A stretch of DNA of 64,000 nt. Source: Lachnospiraceae bacterium. GTDB lineage: Bacteria; Bacillota; Clostridia; Lachnospirales; Lachnospiraceae. Below are positions 46,179-55,591 of the stretch, one piece after another. The stretch's first letter is position 1. Every line of letters begins with the position of its first letter. The position numbers were made by a program, and so were the translations under genes. The notes beneath the pieces were generated by a model. That model was not told where the DNA came from and did not search any database. It saw nothing but the letters and a program-made list of their open reading frames with translations. The stretch covers positions 1 through 64,000 of the forward strand of contig JAAUZH010000035.1 of the NCBI GenBank assembly GCA_014804675.1. The letters run 5' to 3'.

Positions 46179-46577
46179 TTATCTGGCAAGCTTTGCCAGC
46201 ACCCCGTTAATAAAAGCAGGGGATTCATCCTGTCCGAATTTCTTAGCTAACTCCACTGCTTCATTGATTGCTACGGAAACCGGAATACTCTCATCAAATT
46301 CCATTTCATACACTGCAAGTCTAAGCAGGGTAAGCTCCACCTTTCCCATACGGCTTATGGACCATTTATCCGCATTTTCTTCCAGTATCCCGTCAATGGT
46401 TTCCAGCTTAGCTGTAATCTTTTCGTATTTTTCCCGGATTTCTCTCTGGTCTTTTTCCTCCATCGCTTCTTCCTGTTCAAAAAATAAGCGAAGCTGCTCC
46501 GGCATTTCTTCCAAGTCATTAAATTCGATACGGAACAATATTTTAAAAATCTGCTCCCTGATTTCTCTTCTGCTCAT
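46179..46577 (-). CDS. nusB: Transcription antitermination factor NusB
   Basis: 132 residues, all-helical, starting SRREIREQIFKILFRIEF and ending with INEAVELAKKFGQDESPAFINGVLAKLA, both diagnostic. It acts with NusA, NusE and NusG in rRNA transcription. 16-37 bp ahead of xseA. Confidence 0.94.
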   Translation of the reverse strand: MSRREIREQIFKILFRIEFNDLEEMPEQLRLFFEQEEAMEEKDQREIREKYEKITAKLETIDGILEENADKWSISRMGKVELTLLRLAVYEMEFDESIPVSVAINEAVELAKKFGQDESPAFINGVLAKLAR

Positions 46578-46639
46578 AGCCTTATCCTTTTCTATTCCCG
46601 ATCCTGCATCCGGTCCTTTCTAATTTTGTTCCATAGTGA

Positions 46640-46663
46640 AAAGGGGTGCCAGAAGCACCCTTT
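46640..46663 (-). terminator. Intrinsic terminator after the Asp23 gene
   Basis: AAAGGGTGC and GCACCCCTTTT on the minus strand, loop TTCTG, 8 bp after the stop. It may be partial, letting nusB be read too. Confidence 0.75.
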
Positions 46664-46670
46664 CTACTCT

Positions 46671-47057
46671 TTATTGTTCGCTTTTCATATTGACTCCCGC
46701 AATGCGGATATTTACATCGGAAACCTCTAAGCCCGTCATATTTTCAATGGATGCCTTTACTTTATTCTGAACTGCCTGACAGGTCTGGGGAATGTTATAG
46801 CCGTATTCCATAGTTATGGCTAAATCCACGCTTACCACCTGTTCCAGTATTTCCACTTTAACGCCTTTCGTAAGCTTTTTCATTCCTACCTTGCTCATAA
46901 GCTCATTGGTAATATTTCCAACCATGGCGCCTACGCCTTCCACTTCCGTAGCTGCCAGGCTTGCAATCATTGCAACTACATCATCAGCAATCTGCACCGC
47001 GCCGATTTTCTCATCCTCTTTTAATACATAAGTACCACGTTCCAGCTCTTTTTCCAT
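46671..47057 (-). CDS. Asp23/Gls24 family envelope stress protein
   Basis: 128 residues with IADDVVAMIASLAATEVEGVGAM and VDLAITMEYGYNIPQTCQAVQNKVKASIENMTGLEV, as in YloU/Asp23. Members sit at the membrane and help envelope homeostasis. A strong promoter lies 30-60 bp upstream. Confidence 0.93.
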   Translation of the reverse strand: MEKELERGTYVLKEDEKIGAVQIADDVVAMIASLAATEVEGVGAMVGNITNELMSKVGMKKLTKGVKVEILEQVVSVDLAITMEYGYNIPQTCQAVQNKVKASIENMTGLEVSDVNIRIAGVNMKSEQ

Positions 47058-47087
47058 TTTGGTACCTCCTTCCGCTATCTATTGGTT

Positions 47088-47115
47088 ATTATAACAAAAA
47101 TTCCCTTATTTGCAA
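47088..47115 (-). promoter_or_regulatory. Promoter of the Asp23-nusB region
   Basis: TTGCAA (47115-47110), a 16-bp spacer and a perfect TATAAT (47093-47088) with TG one base before. Confidence 0.75.
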
Positions 47116-47119
47116 AGAA

Positions 47120-48460
47120 CTATTCTAACCAGAAACACAAAGTTCTCATTTGCTCACTGTCATAATAGGTCACCTTCTTCTTATTGGCAATATAGCTGAA
47201 TATTCCCTGGTCATCTAACAAATAAGCCCGCATTTCCCCGTATGCAGAGATATCGCTGCACTTTATGGTCACTGTGGCGTCTCCCCTGTCTTTCGCATTT
47301 TGAAAGACAACTGTCAGTTTTTCTTTGTCCACATTTTCAAAATACAGCCCCTCTTTCCTGTAATAATTATTCTGAGTCGCCACACAGGCCGGCAGGGAAA
47401 CAATGTTGTTGATCTGGTGCGTAATTTGCAGCTGCTCTGTAGTAATCAGAAAATAATCGTAATTAACCGGCATGACTTCCTTGGCAATGCCAGTATCCAT
47501 TCCTTCCGATGACTGGTAATCCACATCTCCCCAGGTAGCATCCAGATAATAATAATTTCCATCTACCATCAGAATATTCCATGCATGACGGTTTCCGTTT
47601 TCCACAAAACCATTCACCACAGAAATGACAAAGCCCCTTTTTTGCAGCAGGTATGCCATAGCCTCCGCATACCCCTGACATACGGATCTTCCTTCCAGAA
47701 ATACGGAACAGATATTTTGATTGTTAGGGGCATTTAAATCGTACTCCGTATTGGTAATGATATAATCATAAATATACTTTACCTGTTCATACTGGCTCAT
47801 GTTGTTCCCCATACCGGCAAAACAGCGTTGTACATACCCGTCGATTTCCGTCTGGGCAGCAGCAATTTCTTCCTTTGTCATCACATAATCTGCGGAAAAA
47901 ATCAGCTTTACGGTTTCCGCTGCCCTTGTATGCTCGGTAAAATGATAACCGTTCACATAGAAAATCTCCGGGAAATCGTTTAACACACATTGAAAAGCAA
48001 TGTCCAGATTTTCTTTTCGCAAAGTGGAGACTTCCGTTTCTTTCCCTGACAGGATGCTTTCATACACTTCCTTATAAACTACTTTTAGGGAATCCGAAAG
48101 ATACGTGTAGTAAAACCTGCCAGAGAACTCCTCTTCCTCCCCGCCTTCCTGCTCTTCCTGTTCCTCTTGCGCTTCCCTGTCAGTCTGTCCATCAGCTGTT
48201 TCCGGCTCTTCAAAAACCTCCGCCACCGGTTTTTCTGCTGTCTCAAAAGCCGCATCTGCCAGTATCCGGGTATCCTCCACCTGCTTTTTATGCTCCTTCA
48301 GCTTTTTGGCAGACTGATCCCCTTCTTCGCTGTCCACATATTGACTGACCAGCGCAAACAGCTGCTCCATCCTGCTTTTCCGAAGAGAAAAGCCGAAAAG
48401 CAGGAAAACAGCAATCAGTATGACTATTAGGATTCTTTTGTCTTTCCTTTGCTTTTCCAT
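47120..48460 (-). CDS. Membrane-anchored transglutaminase-like protein
   Basis: 446 residues. One N-terminal membrane helix (RILIVILIAVFLLFGFSL), an acidic linker rich in Glu, then a transglutaminase-core domain with Cys in GRSVCQGYAEAMAYLL, His in NRHAWNILMV and Asp in YYYLDATWGD. Such proteins act on the cell surface as proteases or cross-linkers; the activity is not predictable. 14 bp after prfC. Confidence 0.88.
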   Translation of the reverse strand: MEKQRKDKRILIVILIAVFLLFGFSLRKSRMEQLFALVSQYVDSEEGDQSAKKLKEHKKQVEDTRILADAAFETAEKPVAEVFEEPETADGQTDREAQEEQEEQEGGEEEEFSGRFYYTYLSDSLKVVYKEVYESILSGKETEVSTLRKENLDIAFQCVLNDFPEIFYVNGYHFTEHTRAAETVKLIFSADYVMTKEEIAAAQTEIDGYVQRCFAGMGNNMSQYEQVKYIYDYIITNTEYDLNAPNNQNICSVFLEGRSVCQGYAEAMAYLLQKRGFVISVVNGFVENGNRHAWNILMVDGNYYYLDATWGDVDYQSSEGMDTGIAKEVMPVNYDYFLITTEQLQITHQINNIVSLPACVATQNNYYRKEGLYFENVDKEKLTVVFQNAKDRGDATVTIKCSDISAYGEMRAYLLDDQGIFSYIANKKKVTYYDSEQMRTLCFWLE

Positions 48461-48473
48461 ACACTCCCTCTTT

Positions 48474-50066
48474 TTACTCTTTTCCGAATTCCGAAAGAAT
48501 CAGTCCTTCATTTCTGTCCAGTGTCATGCCCACGCTCCAGGCATTGACAAATAAAAGAAGCGGATTTCCTTTTAAATCTTTCACTTTTTTCATATCGGAG
48601 GTTCCTGTCAGCTTATCCAGATCCACCTCTTTATTTTCAATCCAGCGGATATGCTCATAGGGTAAGTTTTCCATTTTTATCTCCACATTATACTCATTTT
48701 CCAGCCTGTATTTCAATACATCAAACTGTAAAACCCCCACCACTCCTACAATGATTTCTTCCATTCCGGTATGGAATTCCTGAAATATCTGGATGGCTCC
48801 CTCCTGGGCAATCTGGGTGATTCCCTTTACGAACTGCTTTCTTTTCATGGTGTCCACCTGCCTTACCCTGGCAAAGTGCTCCGGTGCAAAGGTCGGGATT
48901 CCTTCATAGGCAAAGCTTTCATTTGGCATACAGATTGTATCGCCAATGGAAAATACGCCTGGATCGAACACACCGATAATGTCCCCTCCATAAGCCTCTT
49001 CCACTATCTTACGGTCATTTGCCATAATCTGCTGGGGCTGGGAAAGACGCATGACCTTATTGCCCTGCACATGCTTTACTTCCATGCCTGCCTCAAATTT
49101 ACCGGAGCAGATGCGCATAAAAGCAATCCGGTCTCTGTGCGCCTTGTTCATATTTGCCTGTATCTTGAATACAAAGGCAGAAAATTCATTCTTTACCGGA
49201 TCTATCATGCCTTCTTTCGTTTTTCTGGGAAGGGGCGTGGTGGTCATTTCCAGAAAATGCTTCAAGAAAATCTCCACGCCAAAATTGGTCAGCGCAGAAC
49301 CGAAAAATACCGGAGTCAGTTCCCCTTTCTGGACCTGTTCCAGATCAAACTCTGCACTTGCACCGTCTAACAGCTCGATTTCATCCAGAAGAATCTCTTT
49401 ATTTTCCTGTCCGATATAGGAAACCAGCTTGTCCTCATCCTGAATGGAAATCACATTGGTTTCCCCTTCCTTTGTGCCCTTCTGGGTATCGGAATAGACG
49501 ATTACCTGCTTTCCGTTCCTGTCATAGACTCCTTTGAAATTCTTTCCGGAGCCAATGGGCCAGTTCACCGGGCAGGTGGCAATCCCAAGCTCTTTTTCAA
49601 TTTCATCCAAAAGCTCAAAGGTGTCATTGGCATCCCTGTCCATTTTATTGATAAAGGTAAAAATGGGAATCTTACGCATGACGCACACTTTGAACAGCTT
49701 TCTGGTCTGCGCCTCTACGCCTTTGGAAGCATCAATTACCATAACCGCACTGTCCGCTGCCATCAGCGTCCGGTAAGTATCCTCGGAAAAGTCCTGATGC
49801 CCCGGTGTGTCCAGTATATTGATACAAAAATCATCATATTCAAACTGCAGAACCGATGACGTAACGGAAATTCCCCTTTCCTTTTCGATTTCCATCCAGT
49901 CGGACACGGCATGTCTGGCAGTTGCCTTTCCTTTTACGCTTCCTGCCAGATTGATTGCCCCTCCATACAATAGAAACTTTTCGGTTAATGTAGTTTTTCC
50001 CGCGTCCGGATGGGAAATAATGGCAAAGGTTCTTCTTCTGTTTATTTCATTTTCATAATTGCCCAC
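48474..50066 (-). CDS. prfC: Peptide chain release factor 3
   Basis: GTPase that frees RF1 and RF2 from the ribosome. 530 residues with G1 (SHPDAGKTTLTEK), DTPGHQDFSEDTYR (G3), NKMDRDA (G4), WMEIEKERGISVTSSV and a C-terminal domain typical of RF3 (GVVGVLQFDVLKYRLENEYNV). Confidence 0.97.
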   Translation of the reverse strand: MGNYENEINRRRTFAIISHPDAGKTTLTEKFLLYGGAINLAGSVKGKATARHAVSDWMEIEKERGISVTSSVLQFEYDDFCINILDTPGHQDFSEDTYRTLMAADSAVMVIDASKGVEAQTRKLFKVCVMRKIPIFTFINKMDRDANDTFELLDEIEKELGIATCPVNWPIGSGKNFKGVYDRNGKQVIVYSDTQKGTKEGETNVISIQDEDKLVSYIGQENKEILLDEIELLDGASAEFDLEQVQKGELTPVFFGSALTNFGVEIFLKHFLEMTTTPLPRKTKEGMIDPVKNEFSAFVFKIQANMNKAHRDRIAFMRICSGKFEAGMEVKHVQGNKVMRLSQPQQIMANDRKIVEEAYGGDIIGVFDPGVFSIGDTICMPNESFAYEGIPTFAPEHFARVRQVDTMKRKQFVKGITQIAQEGAIQIFQEFHTGMEEIIVGVVGVLQFDVLKYRLENEYNVEIKMENLPYEHIRWIENKEVDLDKLTGTSDMKKVKDLKGNPLLLFVNAWSVGMTLDRNEGLILSEFGKE

Positions 50067-50135
50067 GGTTTGGTTGTCCTTTCTTCTGTTTTTTCATAAT
50101 ATATAGTCATACCCGTAACTTCCAGAGCTTCTGTG

Positions 50136-51299
50136 TTATCTCTTTACAAGCATGGAGCTTCCTGCAGTCTGTCCCTTATCCACCTTCAGATAGTCAAGGA
50201 CGGTTGCGCTGATATCCGCAAAGGTCTCCCTTGTTCCAAGGTTCTCAGGTGAAATATTTTTTCCGTACATAAGAAACGGGGTATATTCCCTGGAATGGTC
50301 GGTAGAAACAATATACCCCGGATCACAGCCGTGATCTGCTGTCAGCATAAGCACATCCTCTTCTCTCATTGCCCCTATCAACTCTGGCAGCTTTTCATCA
50401 AAATAAGAAAGCGCCTTTGCATAACCGTCAACGTCATTCCTATGACCATATAACATGTCATAATCTACCAGATTTACAAACAAAAGTCCACTAAAATCCT
50501 TCTGCATATAAGAAATCGTCTTTTGAATCCCTTCTTCATTTCCCTTTGTATACGTATATTCAGTAATGCCGCTGCCGGCAAAAATATCCCGGATTTTCCC
50601 TACTCCGATTACATCCATTCCGCTTTCCTTCAAAAAATCCAGCATGGTCCTTTCCGGCGGTACCAGAGAATAGTCATGACGGTTGGGAGTCCTTGTAAAA
50701 TTCCCGTCACTGCCGATAAAAGGCCTTGCAATCACTCTTCCCACTCCATGCTCCCCCTTTAACAGCTCTCTTGCCATCCGGCAATATTCATATAGAGTTT
50801 CCAGGGGCACCACATCCTCATGGGCCGCAATTTGAAATACGCTGTCTGCCGAAGTATATACAATCAGCTTTCCGGTTTCCATATGTTCTTTTCCATAATC
50901 CTGAATGACTTGTGTTCCGGAATAAGGCTTGTTACAAAGCACGCCTCTGCCCGTCATCCTCTCAAATTCAGCCAGCACCTCTTTCGGGAACCCATCCGGA
51001 TAGGTGGGCAGCGGCTTTTTCGAGATGACCCCTGCAATTTCCCAATGGCCGATAGTAGTATCCTTTCCTTTCGAGGATTCCTTCATCCTTGCTGTCAAAG
51101 CCGACGGACATGGTTCTTTTTCTCCTGCCGTTACTCCTTCTATGTTGAAAAGTCCCATTTTCTTTAGATTAGGCAGATGAAAATACCTGCTTTTTGCACA
51201 GCTTAAAAGTGTATTTGTGCCTTTATCTCCATATTCCTCCGCATCCGGCATTTCACCGATGCCAAAGCTGTCTAATACAATTAAAATCACTCTCTTCAT
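50136..51299 (-). CDS. deoB: Phosphopentomutase
   Basis: Interconverts ribose 1- and 5-phosphate (also deoxyribose). 387 residues of the alkaline-phosphatase superfamily: LDSFGIGEMPDAEEYGDKGTNTL at the N-terminus with the first metal site and nucleophile Thr, and TADHGCDPGY and STDHSREYTPFL at the second site. An extended -10 TGC-TATACT (51340-51335) lies 36 bp upstream. Confidence 0.96.
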   Translation of the reverse strand: MKRVILIVLDSFGIGEMPDAEEYGDKGTNTLLSCAKSRYFHLPNLKKMGLFNIEGVTAGEKEPCPSALTARMKESSKGKDTTIGHWEIAGVISKKPLPTYPDGFPKEVLAEFERMTGRGVLCNKPYSGTQVIQDYGKEHMETGKLIVYTSADSVFQIAAHEDVVPLETLYEYCRMARELLKGEHGVGRVIARPFIGSDGNFTRTPNRHDYSLVPPERTMLDFLKESGMDVIGVGKIRDIFAGSGITEYTYTKGNEEGIQKTISYMQKDFSGLLFVNLVDYDMLYGHRNDVDGYAKALSYFDEKLPELIGAMREEDVLMLTADHGCDPGYIVSTDHSREYTPFLMYGKNISPENLGTRETFADISATVLDYLKVDKGQTAGSSMLVKR

Positions 51300-51352
51300 A
51301 ACCGAACTCCTTTGTGCATTTTCGTTTCTCTATGAGTATAGCACATCTTTTT

Positions 51353-52177
51353 CTATTTTCCCACAGGAGAAATAATAATATTCTCTGCTGTAATTCCGGT
51401 CTTACGTTTTACGATATCCTCTATCTGCGCTCTCTGGGCATCTGTCAGCTCGCTTAGCCCTACCATTACATCTACCGTATCGCCGCTTATGCTTACTACT
51501 ACGTCTTCAAAGCCTTTTGCTTCCAGCAGAATCTCTGCACTGCATTCCTTTTCCGCCATTTCCGTCATGGCAATCATGCTGTTGATGGCATCCTGTTTTG
51601 CTCCGTCAGAAACATTGGCATTGTTGATGATTTCCAGCAAGGTTTCCTTGTTCTTTGCCCTTGTCTGTTCTTTTAACAGGTTGGCTGCTGCCAGGCTGCT
51701 GACTGCAGTGGTGCTTGTAAATACTGCTTCTCCCGGTATTTCATCTCCGGTTTCATCTGCTGCCGCCGTTTCCGCTGCAATGCTGTTAGAAGCAGTTTCC
51801 ACTGCTGCCATATCTCCTGCAGGCGTTTCTGCGGAAGCTGTTTCCATGCCGTCTCCTTCTGCCTGTGCCGTTTCCCCGATAGCTTCTGCAGCAGCCTCAT
51901 CCAGAAAATCGGCTGAGCTTAACTCCACATCCGAATCAAGGCTTTCGATTTCCGCCAGGGATTCAATATCCTCATCTGAAATATCATAAATAGTAGCGCT
52001 GTCATTTACTACTCCGTTTGCTTCCTCAAACTGGGCGGAGGTAGTTACCATGATTTCGTCATCAATCTGCTTTCCTGTAAAATTCAAGTAGCCTGCAATT
52101 GCAATCATTAGTGCCAGTGCGGTAATCATAATCTGATTTCGCTTCCATAGCTTCTTTACATCATATTTTCCTTTCAT
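51353..52177 (-). CDS. spoIIIAH: Stage III sporulation protein AH
   Basis: 274 residues. One membrane helix (about 15-30) and a C-terminal ring-forming YscJ/FliF-like domain (SDGAKQDAINSMIAMTEMAEKE ... KRKTGITAENIIISPVGK) that pairs with SpoIIQ across the intermembrane space. The Ala/Glu-rich linker (about 85-165) is longer than in B. subtilis SpoIIIAH (218 residues). It overlaps spoIIIAG by 4 bp. Confidence 0.92.
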   Translation of the reverse strand: MKGKYDVKKLWKRNQIMITALALMIAIAGYLNFTGKQIDDEIMVTTSAQFEEANGVVNDSATIYDISDEDIESLAEIESLDSDVELSSADFLDEAAAEAIGETAQAEGDGMETASAETPAGDMAAVETASNSIAAETAAADETGDEIPGEAVFTSTTAVSSLAAANLLKEQTRAKNKETLLEIINNANVSDGAKQDAINSMIAMTEMAEKECSAEILLEAKGFEDVVVSISGDTVDVMVGLSELTDAQRAQIEDIVKRKTGITAENIIISPVGK

Positions 52178-52863
52178 TTAAGGTCACCTCTCATCTTTAC
52201 TACTTTTATTTTATGTGGCTCCAGGTCAAATAATGCCACCAATGCTTCCGTAATGTTTTCTTTTACCTCATTTTCCCCTCCTCCTTCCGCCACTACTACT
52301 ACGCCCTTCACCAAGGGCGCCATTTCTTTTACCACATAGGGTGTCTTATTCCCTTGGCTGTCAGTTATGTAAACTGTTTCCTCCTGATTTTCCATATCAG
52401 AAATATTCCTGCTTCCGCCTTCCGAATCCGTTTCCAACGTATTGGTACGGCTATAGGGGCTGTCTTTTTCCACGATAGCTTCCTTGGATGTTTTCATAGT
52501 GACAAGAACCTTGACCTTTCCAACCCCATCCATGTATTGCAGGATATTTTCCACCTGTGCCGACAGCAGGGCGCCATATTCCTCTCCTTCTTTTTCCCAA
52601 TCATTCCCCGACGTTTGCTCTTCTCCTTTCAAAGCGCTTTTTCCTTCCTCCTGCTGGCCTGTCTGTGCAGTCTGAAGGAGCTTTGTCTCTTTCTCTGTTT
52701 TATCCTGCTTCTTATCCAGCGGCAGAGCTATGACAAACAGCAGCAAGCCTCCTAAAATACATATGGCAAGTCTGTCTTTTCCAATTTTATTCCAGATTCC
52801 CCCTCTGCCTTCCAAAAACTCTTTATTCCTTTCTTTTTTACTGAATCCGAATATATCTTTCAT
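52174..52863 (-). CDS. spoIIIAG: Stage III sporulation protein AG
   Basis: 229 residues, a membrane helix (RLAICILGGLLLFVIALPL), then a ring-building domain with LSAQVENILQYMDGVGKVKVLVTMKTSKEAIVEKD and a C-terminal KIKVVKM. SpoIIIAG forms a large ring in the engulfed forespore channel. It overlaps spoIIIAF by about 26 bp. Confidence 0.93.
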   Translation of the reverse strand: MKDIFGFSKKERNKEFLEGRGGIWNKIGKDRLAICILGGLLLFVIALPLDKKQDKTEKETKLLQTAQTGQQEEGKSALKGEEQTSGNDWEKEGEEYGALLSAQVENILQYMDGVGKVKVLVTMKTSKEAIVEKDSPYSRTNTLETDSEGGSRNISDMENQEETVYITDSQGNKTPYVVKEMAPLVKGVVVVAEGGGENEVKENITEALVALFDLEPHKIKVVKMRGDLK

Positions 52864-53392
52864 CTATTTCAAGCTCCCTTGCGATTTTCTCCTTTAATCC
52901 TTCCTGATCCTTTTCTGCATCGTTTTGATTCCATGTGATTTTTTCCACCACGATTCCCTCTTCTGCCTTCTGTCGTTTTTCCAATACGATGCAAAGCTTT
53001 CCTTCCTCCGCTTCATATGAAATATCCTTTACGGCAAAGCCCTCTTGGGCCACAATGGGGTCAAGCCGTTCTTTCAGCTGCTCTTTTCCGCCGTATATCT
53101 CCTCCAGCTGTCCGGCTATGGACTCATAGGTTTCCTTTTCCTTCCTGATTTCCTCTGCAGACAGGACTCTTTCCAGCTGGCTTTCAAATTCTGTGATTCG
53201 TTCCTCATACTGCCATTCCTGCTTTTGAAATATAAGATTACAGACAGGCAGCACTAAAATGACCATACAGATAAAGCCGGTGAGCACCCCCATGTATTTT
53301 TCGTATTTTCTGGAAGGGAGGAAATAAAGCAGGAGCTGGGCGCCAATCATGAAAAAACAAGCCTTTTCCAAATAAGTATGAAGCGCAGCCAC
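52838..53392 (-). CDS. spoIIIAF: Stage III sporulation protein AF
   Basis: 184 residues with two membrane helices (AALHTYLEKACFFMIGAQLLLYF and YMGVLTGFICMVILVLPV) and a soluble C-terminal domain. I set the start at a GTG (53392) because GGGAGG lies 9 bp upstream; a longer frame would overlap spoIIIAE out of pattern. Confidence 0.85.
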   Translation of the reverse strand: MAALHTYLEKACFFMIGAQLLLYFLPSRKYEKYMGVLTGFICMVILVLPVCNLIFQKQEWQYEERITEFESQLERVLSAEEIRKEKETYESIAGQLEEIYGGKEQLKERLDPIVAQEGFAVKDISYEAEEGKLCIVLEKRQKAEEGIVVEKITWNQNDAEKDQEGLKEKIARELEIDERYIRIQ

Positions 53393-53394
53393 TT

Positions 53395-54459
53395 TTACAT
53401 TCCTCCCATGGTCACTCCTGCAATGAGGGCAACGGAAATAAAAAACATGACCATGGTGCACAAGGTAATCTGAAACATGTGGAAGCTTCCATTTCCCATC
53501 TGCTCAATGAAATGCACCTGTTTTCTTTCTCCAAACATTCCAAGAAGAGCTCCTGCCAGCTTCAGGGCTCCTCCTATGCAGAACAGCTTCACAAGAGGCA
53601 CCATGCAAATAAGAAGCAGCAAAATAAGGGCCGCTACTCCAATGCTGTTTTTAATAAGAAGGGCAGAGCCTAAAAATACTTCCGTCATGGAGTCGGTAAT
53701 ATCTCCAAGCCCCGGCACCATTCCAATGGATTTTTGCACAAGCTTTGTATTCACATTATCAATGGCAGGCATGATCATGGAATGCAGCAGGCTGCTTCCA
53801 ATGGTCAAAAAGGAGGCAAGCTTTACTCCCCCTTTAATGACCCGATCCAAAAGAACCAGAATCCCTTCCAGCCTTTTTGCCCTGGAAACTCCGTTCATGA
53901 CCGATAAAAAGGCATAGCATTGGCACAGAGGAATGAAAAAGGCAAATAAGAGTGATTCCAGCCCATAAATCATGATAAATACAAACTGATAGTAGCTGTA
54001 AGCCGTCATTGCTCCTGAGGAGAAACACAGGCTTAAGCTATAAGCAGGAATAAAGGCTCTCATAAAATCCACGATCCTGCCGATGGCTCCTTCCCCGATT
54101 TCCAAAGACATCTGAAAGCTTTTAAAAAGAAGTATGGCTAACAGCAAAAAAATGAAATAATGGGCAAATTCCGCCACCTGTTTATTTTCAAACAGTTCTG
54201 TTACATTGGCAAGCAATGCACCGAATATTCCAAGCACCAATACCGCCAGAAAAACATTTCTGCTTTCCCCGATTCCCTGCAGCAATGCGCTTTTTATCAT
54301 ATCAAATACAGCCCCCATGCTAAACTTCATATCCCCCTTCATGAGATTTCCAATCATTTCCTGAAAGCTCATGGAGCCTGTGGGAAAAATCTCATTCAGC
54401 ATTTCCTCCAGCATGGAAAAATCCATCTGCTCCAATATATTTATTTCACTCATGTTCAT
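53395..54459 (-). CDS. spoIIIAE: Stage III sporulation protein AE
   Basis: 354 residues, polytopic with about eight membrane helices; PGLGDITDSMTEVFLGSALLIKNSIG and GVKLASFLTIGSSLLHSMIMPAIDNVN are typical. Part of the SpoIIIA-SpoIIQ feeding-tube complex. Overlaps spoIIIAD by 4 bp. Confidence 0.94.
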   Translation of the reverse strand: MNMSEINILEQMDFSMLEEMLNEIFPTGSMSFQEMIGNLMKGDMKFSMGAVFDMIKSALLQGIGESRNVFLAVLVLGIFGALLANVTELFENKQVAEFAHYFIFLLLAILLFKSFQMSLEIGEGAIGRIVDFMRAFIPAYSLSLCFSSGAMTAYSYYQFVFIMIYGLESLLFAFFIPLCQCYAFLSVMNGVSRAKRLEGILVLLDRVIKGGVKLASFLTIGSSLLHSMIMPAIDNVNTKLVQKSIGMVPGLGDITDSMTEVFLGSALLIKNSIGVAALILLLLICMVPLVKLFCIGGALKLAGALLGMFGERKQVHFIEQMGNGSFHMFQITLCTMVMFFISVALIAGVTMGGM

Positions 54460-54842
54460 CCTCCATAGCTTTTTAAGGTTTCCAACAGTGTAAGCAAAAT
54501 GGGCAGTCCCAGCATCAGAACCGATAATTTCCCACTCAGCTCAATCTGGCCTGCAATGGAACCATATCCTGCATCCCTGCACAAATTGGCACAAAATTCA
54601 CAAATATAAGTAATGCCAATTACTTTCAGAAGCAGATTCAGGTAGCTTTTGTATTCCCCCAGATAAGCATAAAAATTGGCAAATACAGAAGAAATATTGT
54701 AAAAATAAGACAACACCATCGTCAGGATACAAAGGCTTGTACCTAAAATAATATAAAATCCAAATTCCGGCCTGCTCTGCCTGAGCTGTATCGCTAAAAG
54801 CACTGCCGCAATTCCTAAAAAACCGATTTTAACAATGTCCAT
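54456..54842 (-). CDS. spoIIIAD: Stage III sporulation protein AD
   Basis: 128 residues, four membrane helices; ends in LPILLTLLETLKSYGG. I chose the ATG at 54842 (MDIVKIGFLGIAAV), with GGGAGG 6 bp upstream; the longer frame would overlap spoIIIAC. Confidence 0.92.
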   Translation of the reverse strand: MDIVKIGFLGIAAVLLAIQLRQSRPEFGFYIILGTSLCILTMVLSYFYNISSVFANFYAYLGEYKSYLNLLLKVIGITYICEFCANLCRDAGYGSIAGQIELSGKLSVLMLGLPILLTLLETLKSYGG

Positions 54843-54852
54843 AGTTTCCTCC

Positions 54853-55047
54853 CTAAAGACTGAACAAGGTTTGAATGGTCTCAAACAATTCATAAATATA
54901 AGGCACCACCCAGGACATAACTATCACCAGTCCCGCCAGTCCCAGCAAAAAGGCATGCTCTTCCCTTCCGCTATGCTTTAATACCTGTCCCAATATAGTA
55001 ACTAAAATGCCTACTGCTGCAATTTTAAAAATAATTCCTATGCTCAT
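54853..55047 (-). CDS. spoIIIAC: Stage III sporulation protein AC
   Basis: 64 residues with two membrane helices (IFKIAAVGILVTILGQVL and FLLGLAGLVIVMSWVVPYIYELF), the normal size. The ATG at 55047 has AAAGGGG upstream. Confidence 0.92.
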   Translation of the reverse strand: MSIGIIFKIAAVGILVTILGQVLKHSGREEHAFLLGLAGLVIVMSWVVPYIYELFETIQTLFSL

Positions 55048-55078
55048 CCTATCCCCTTTTTCCATTCCGTATTGCTTT

Positions 55079-55591
55079 TTACCAGAGTATTACAATGATC
55101 AAGATTCCACACATAATCCCAAGGCTCTGGTACAGCTTACATTTTTCTTTCTTCTGCTCCGTTAATTCCTTTAGCTGTTCCCTGATTCTCACCTGATAAT
55201 CCTGCAGGGCTCCCAGCTGACCTGCTTTTGTACTGAATCCGGTCTGCTTCATGGCAGCCTGAAAGGGAAGAAAATCTTTTTCTGCCATAACCTCCTGCAG
55301 AATGCTGCTTTTTTCCTTCCAGATTTCTTCCAGCCTCTTCCCGTTCTGCTGTTCGGTTTCTTCATACATTTCCTTTAAAAACCGCTTCCATGTTCCGTCA
55401 AATCTTCCAACCGTGTGAAAAAACGCCTCTGGCAGCGAATCTTTTTCCGTCAGAATCCGGTCACAGAGAAAACCGATCATTTTGTCAATCTGGGAAAGCA
55501 CCCATATCCGTTCCTTATAATCCTCTGCCAGAGACATCCCAAGTCCTGTACATCCTGTCAGAAGTAATAAAAAGCCAATATATTTCACCAC
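55079..55591 (-). CDS. spoIIIAB: Stage III sporulation protein AB
   Basis: 170 residues with a membrane helix at each end (YIGFLLLLTGCTGLGMSLA; SLGIMCGILIIVILW) and a helical centre that resembles type II secretion system F domains. Overlaps spoIIIAA by 7 bp. Confidence 0.92.
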   Translation of the reverse strand: MVKYIGFLLLLTGCTGLGMSLAEDYKERIWVLSQIDKMIGFLCDRILTEKDSLPEAFFHTVGRFDGTWKRFLKEMYEETEQQNGKRLEEIWKEKSSILQEVMAEKDFLPFQAAMKQTGFSTKAGQLGALQDYQVRIREQLKELTEQKKEKCKLYQSLGIMCGILIIVILW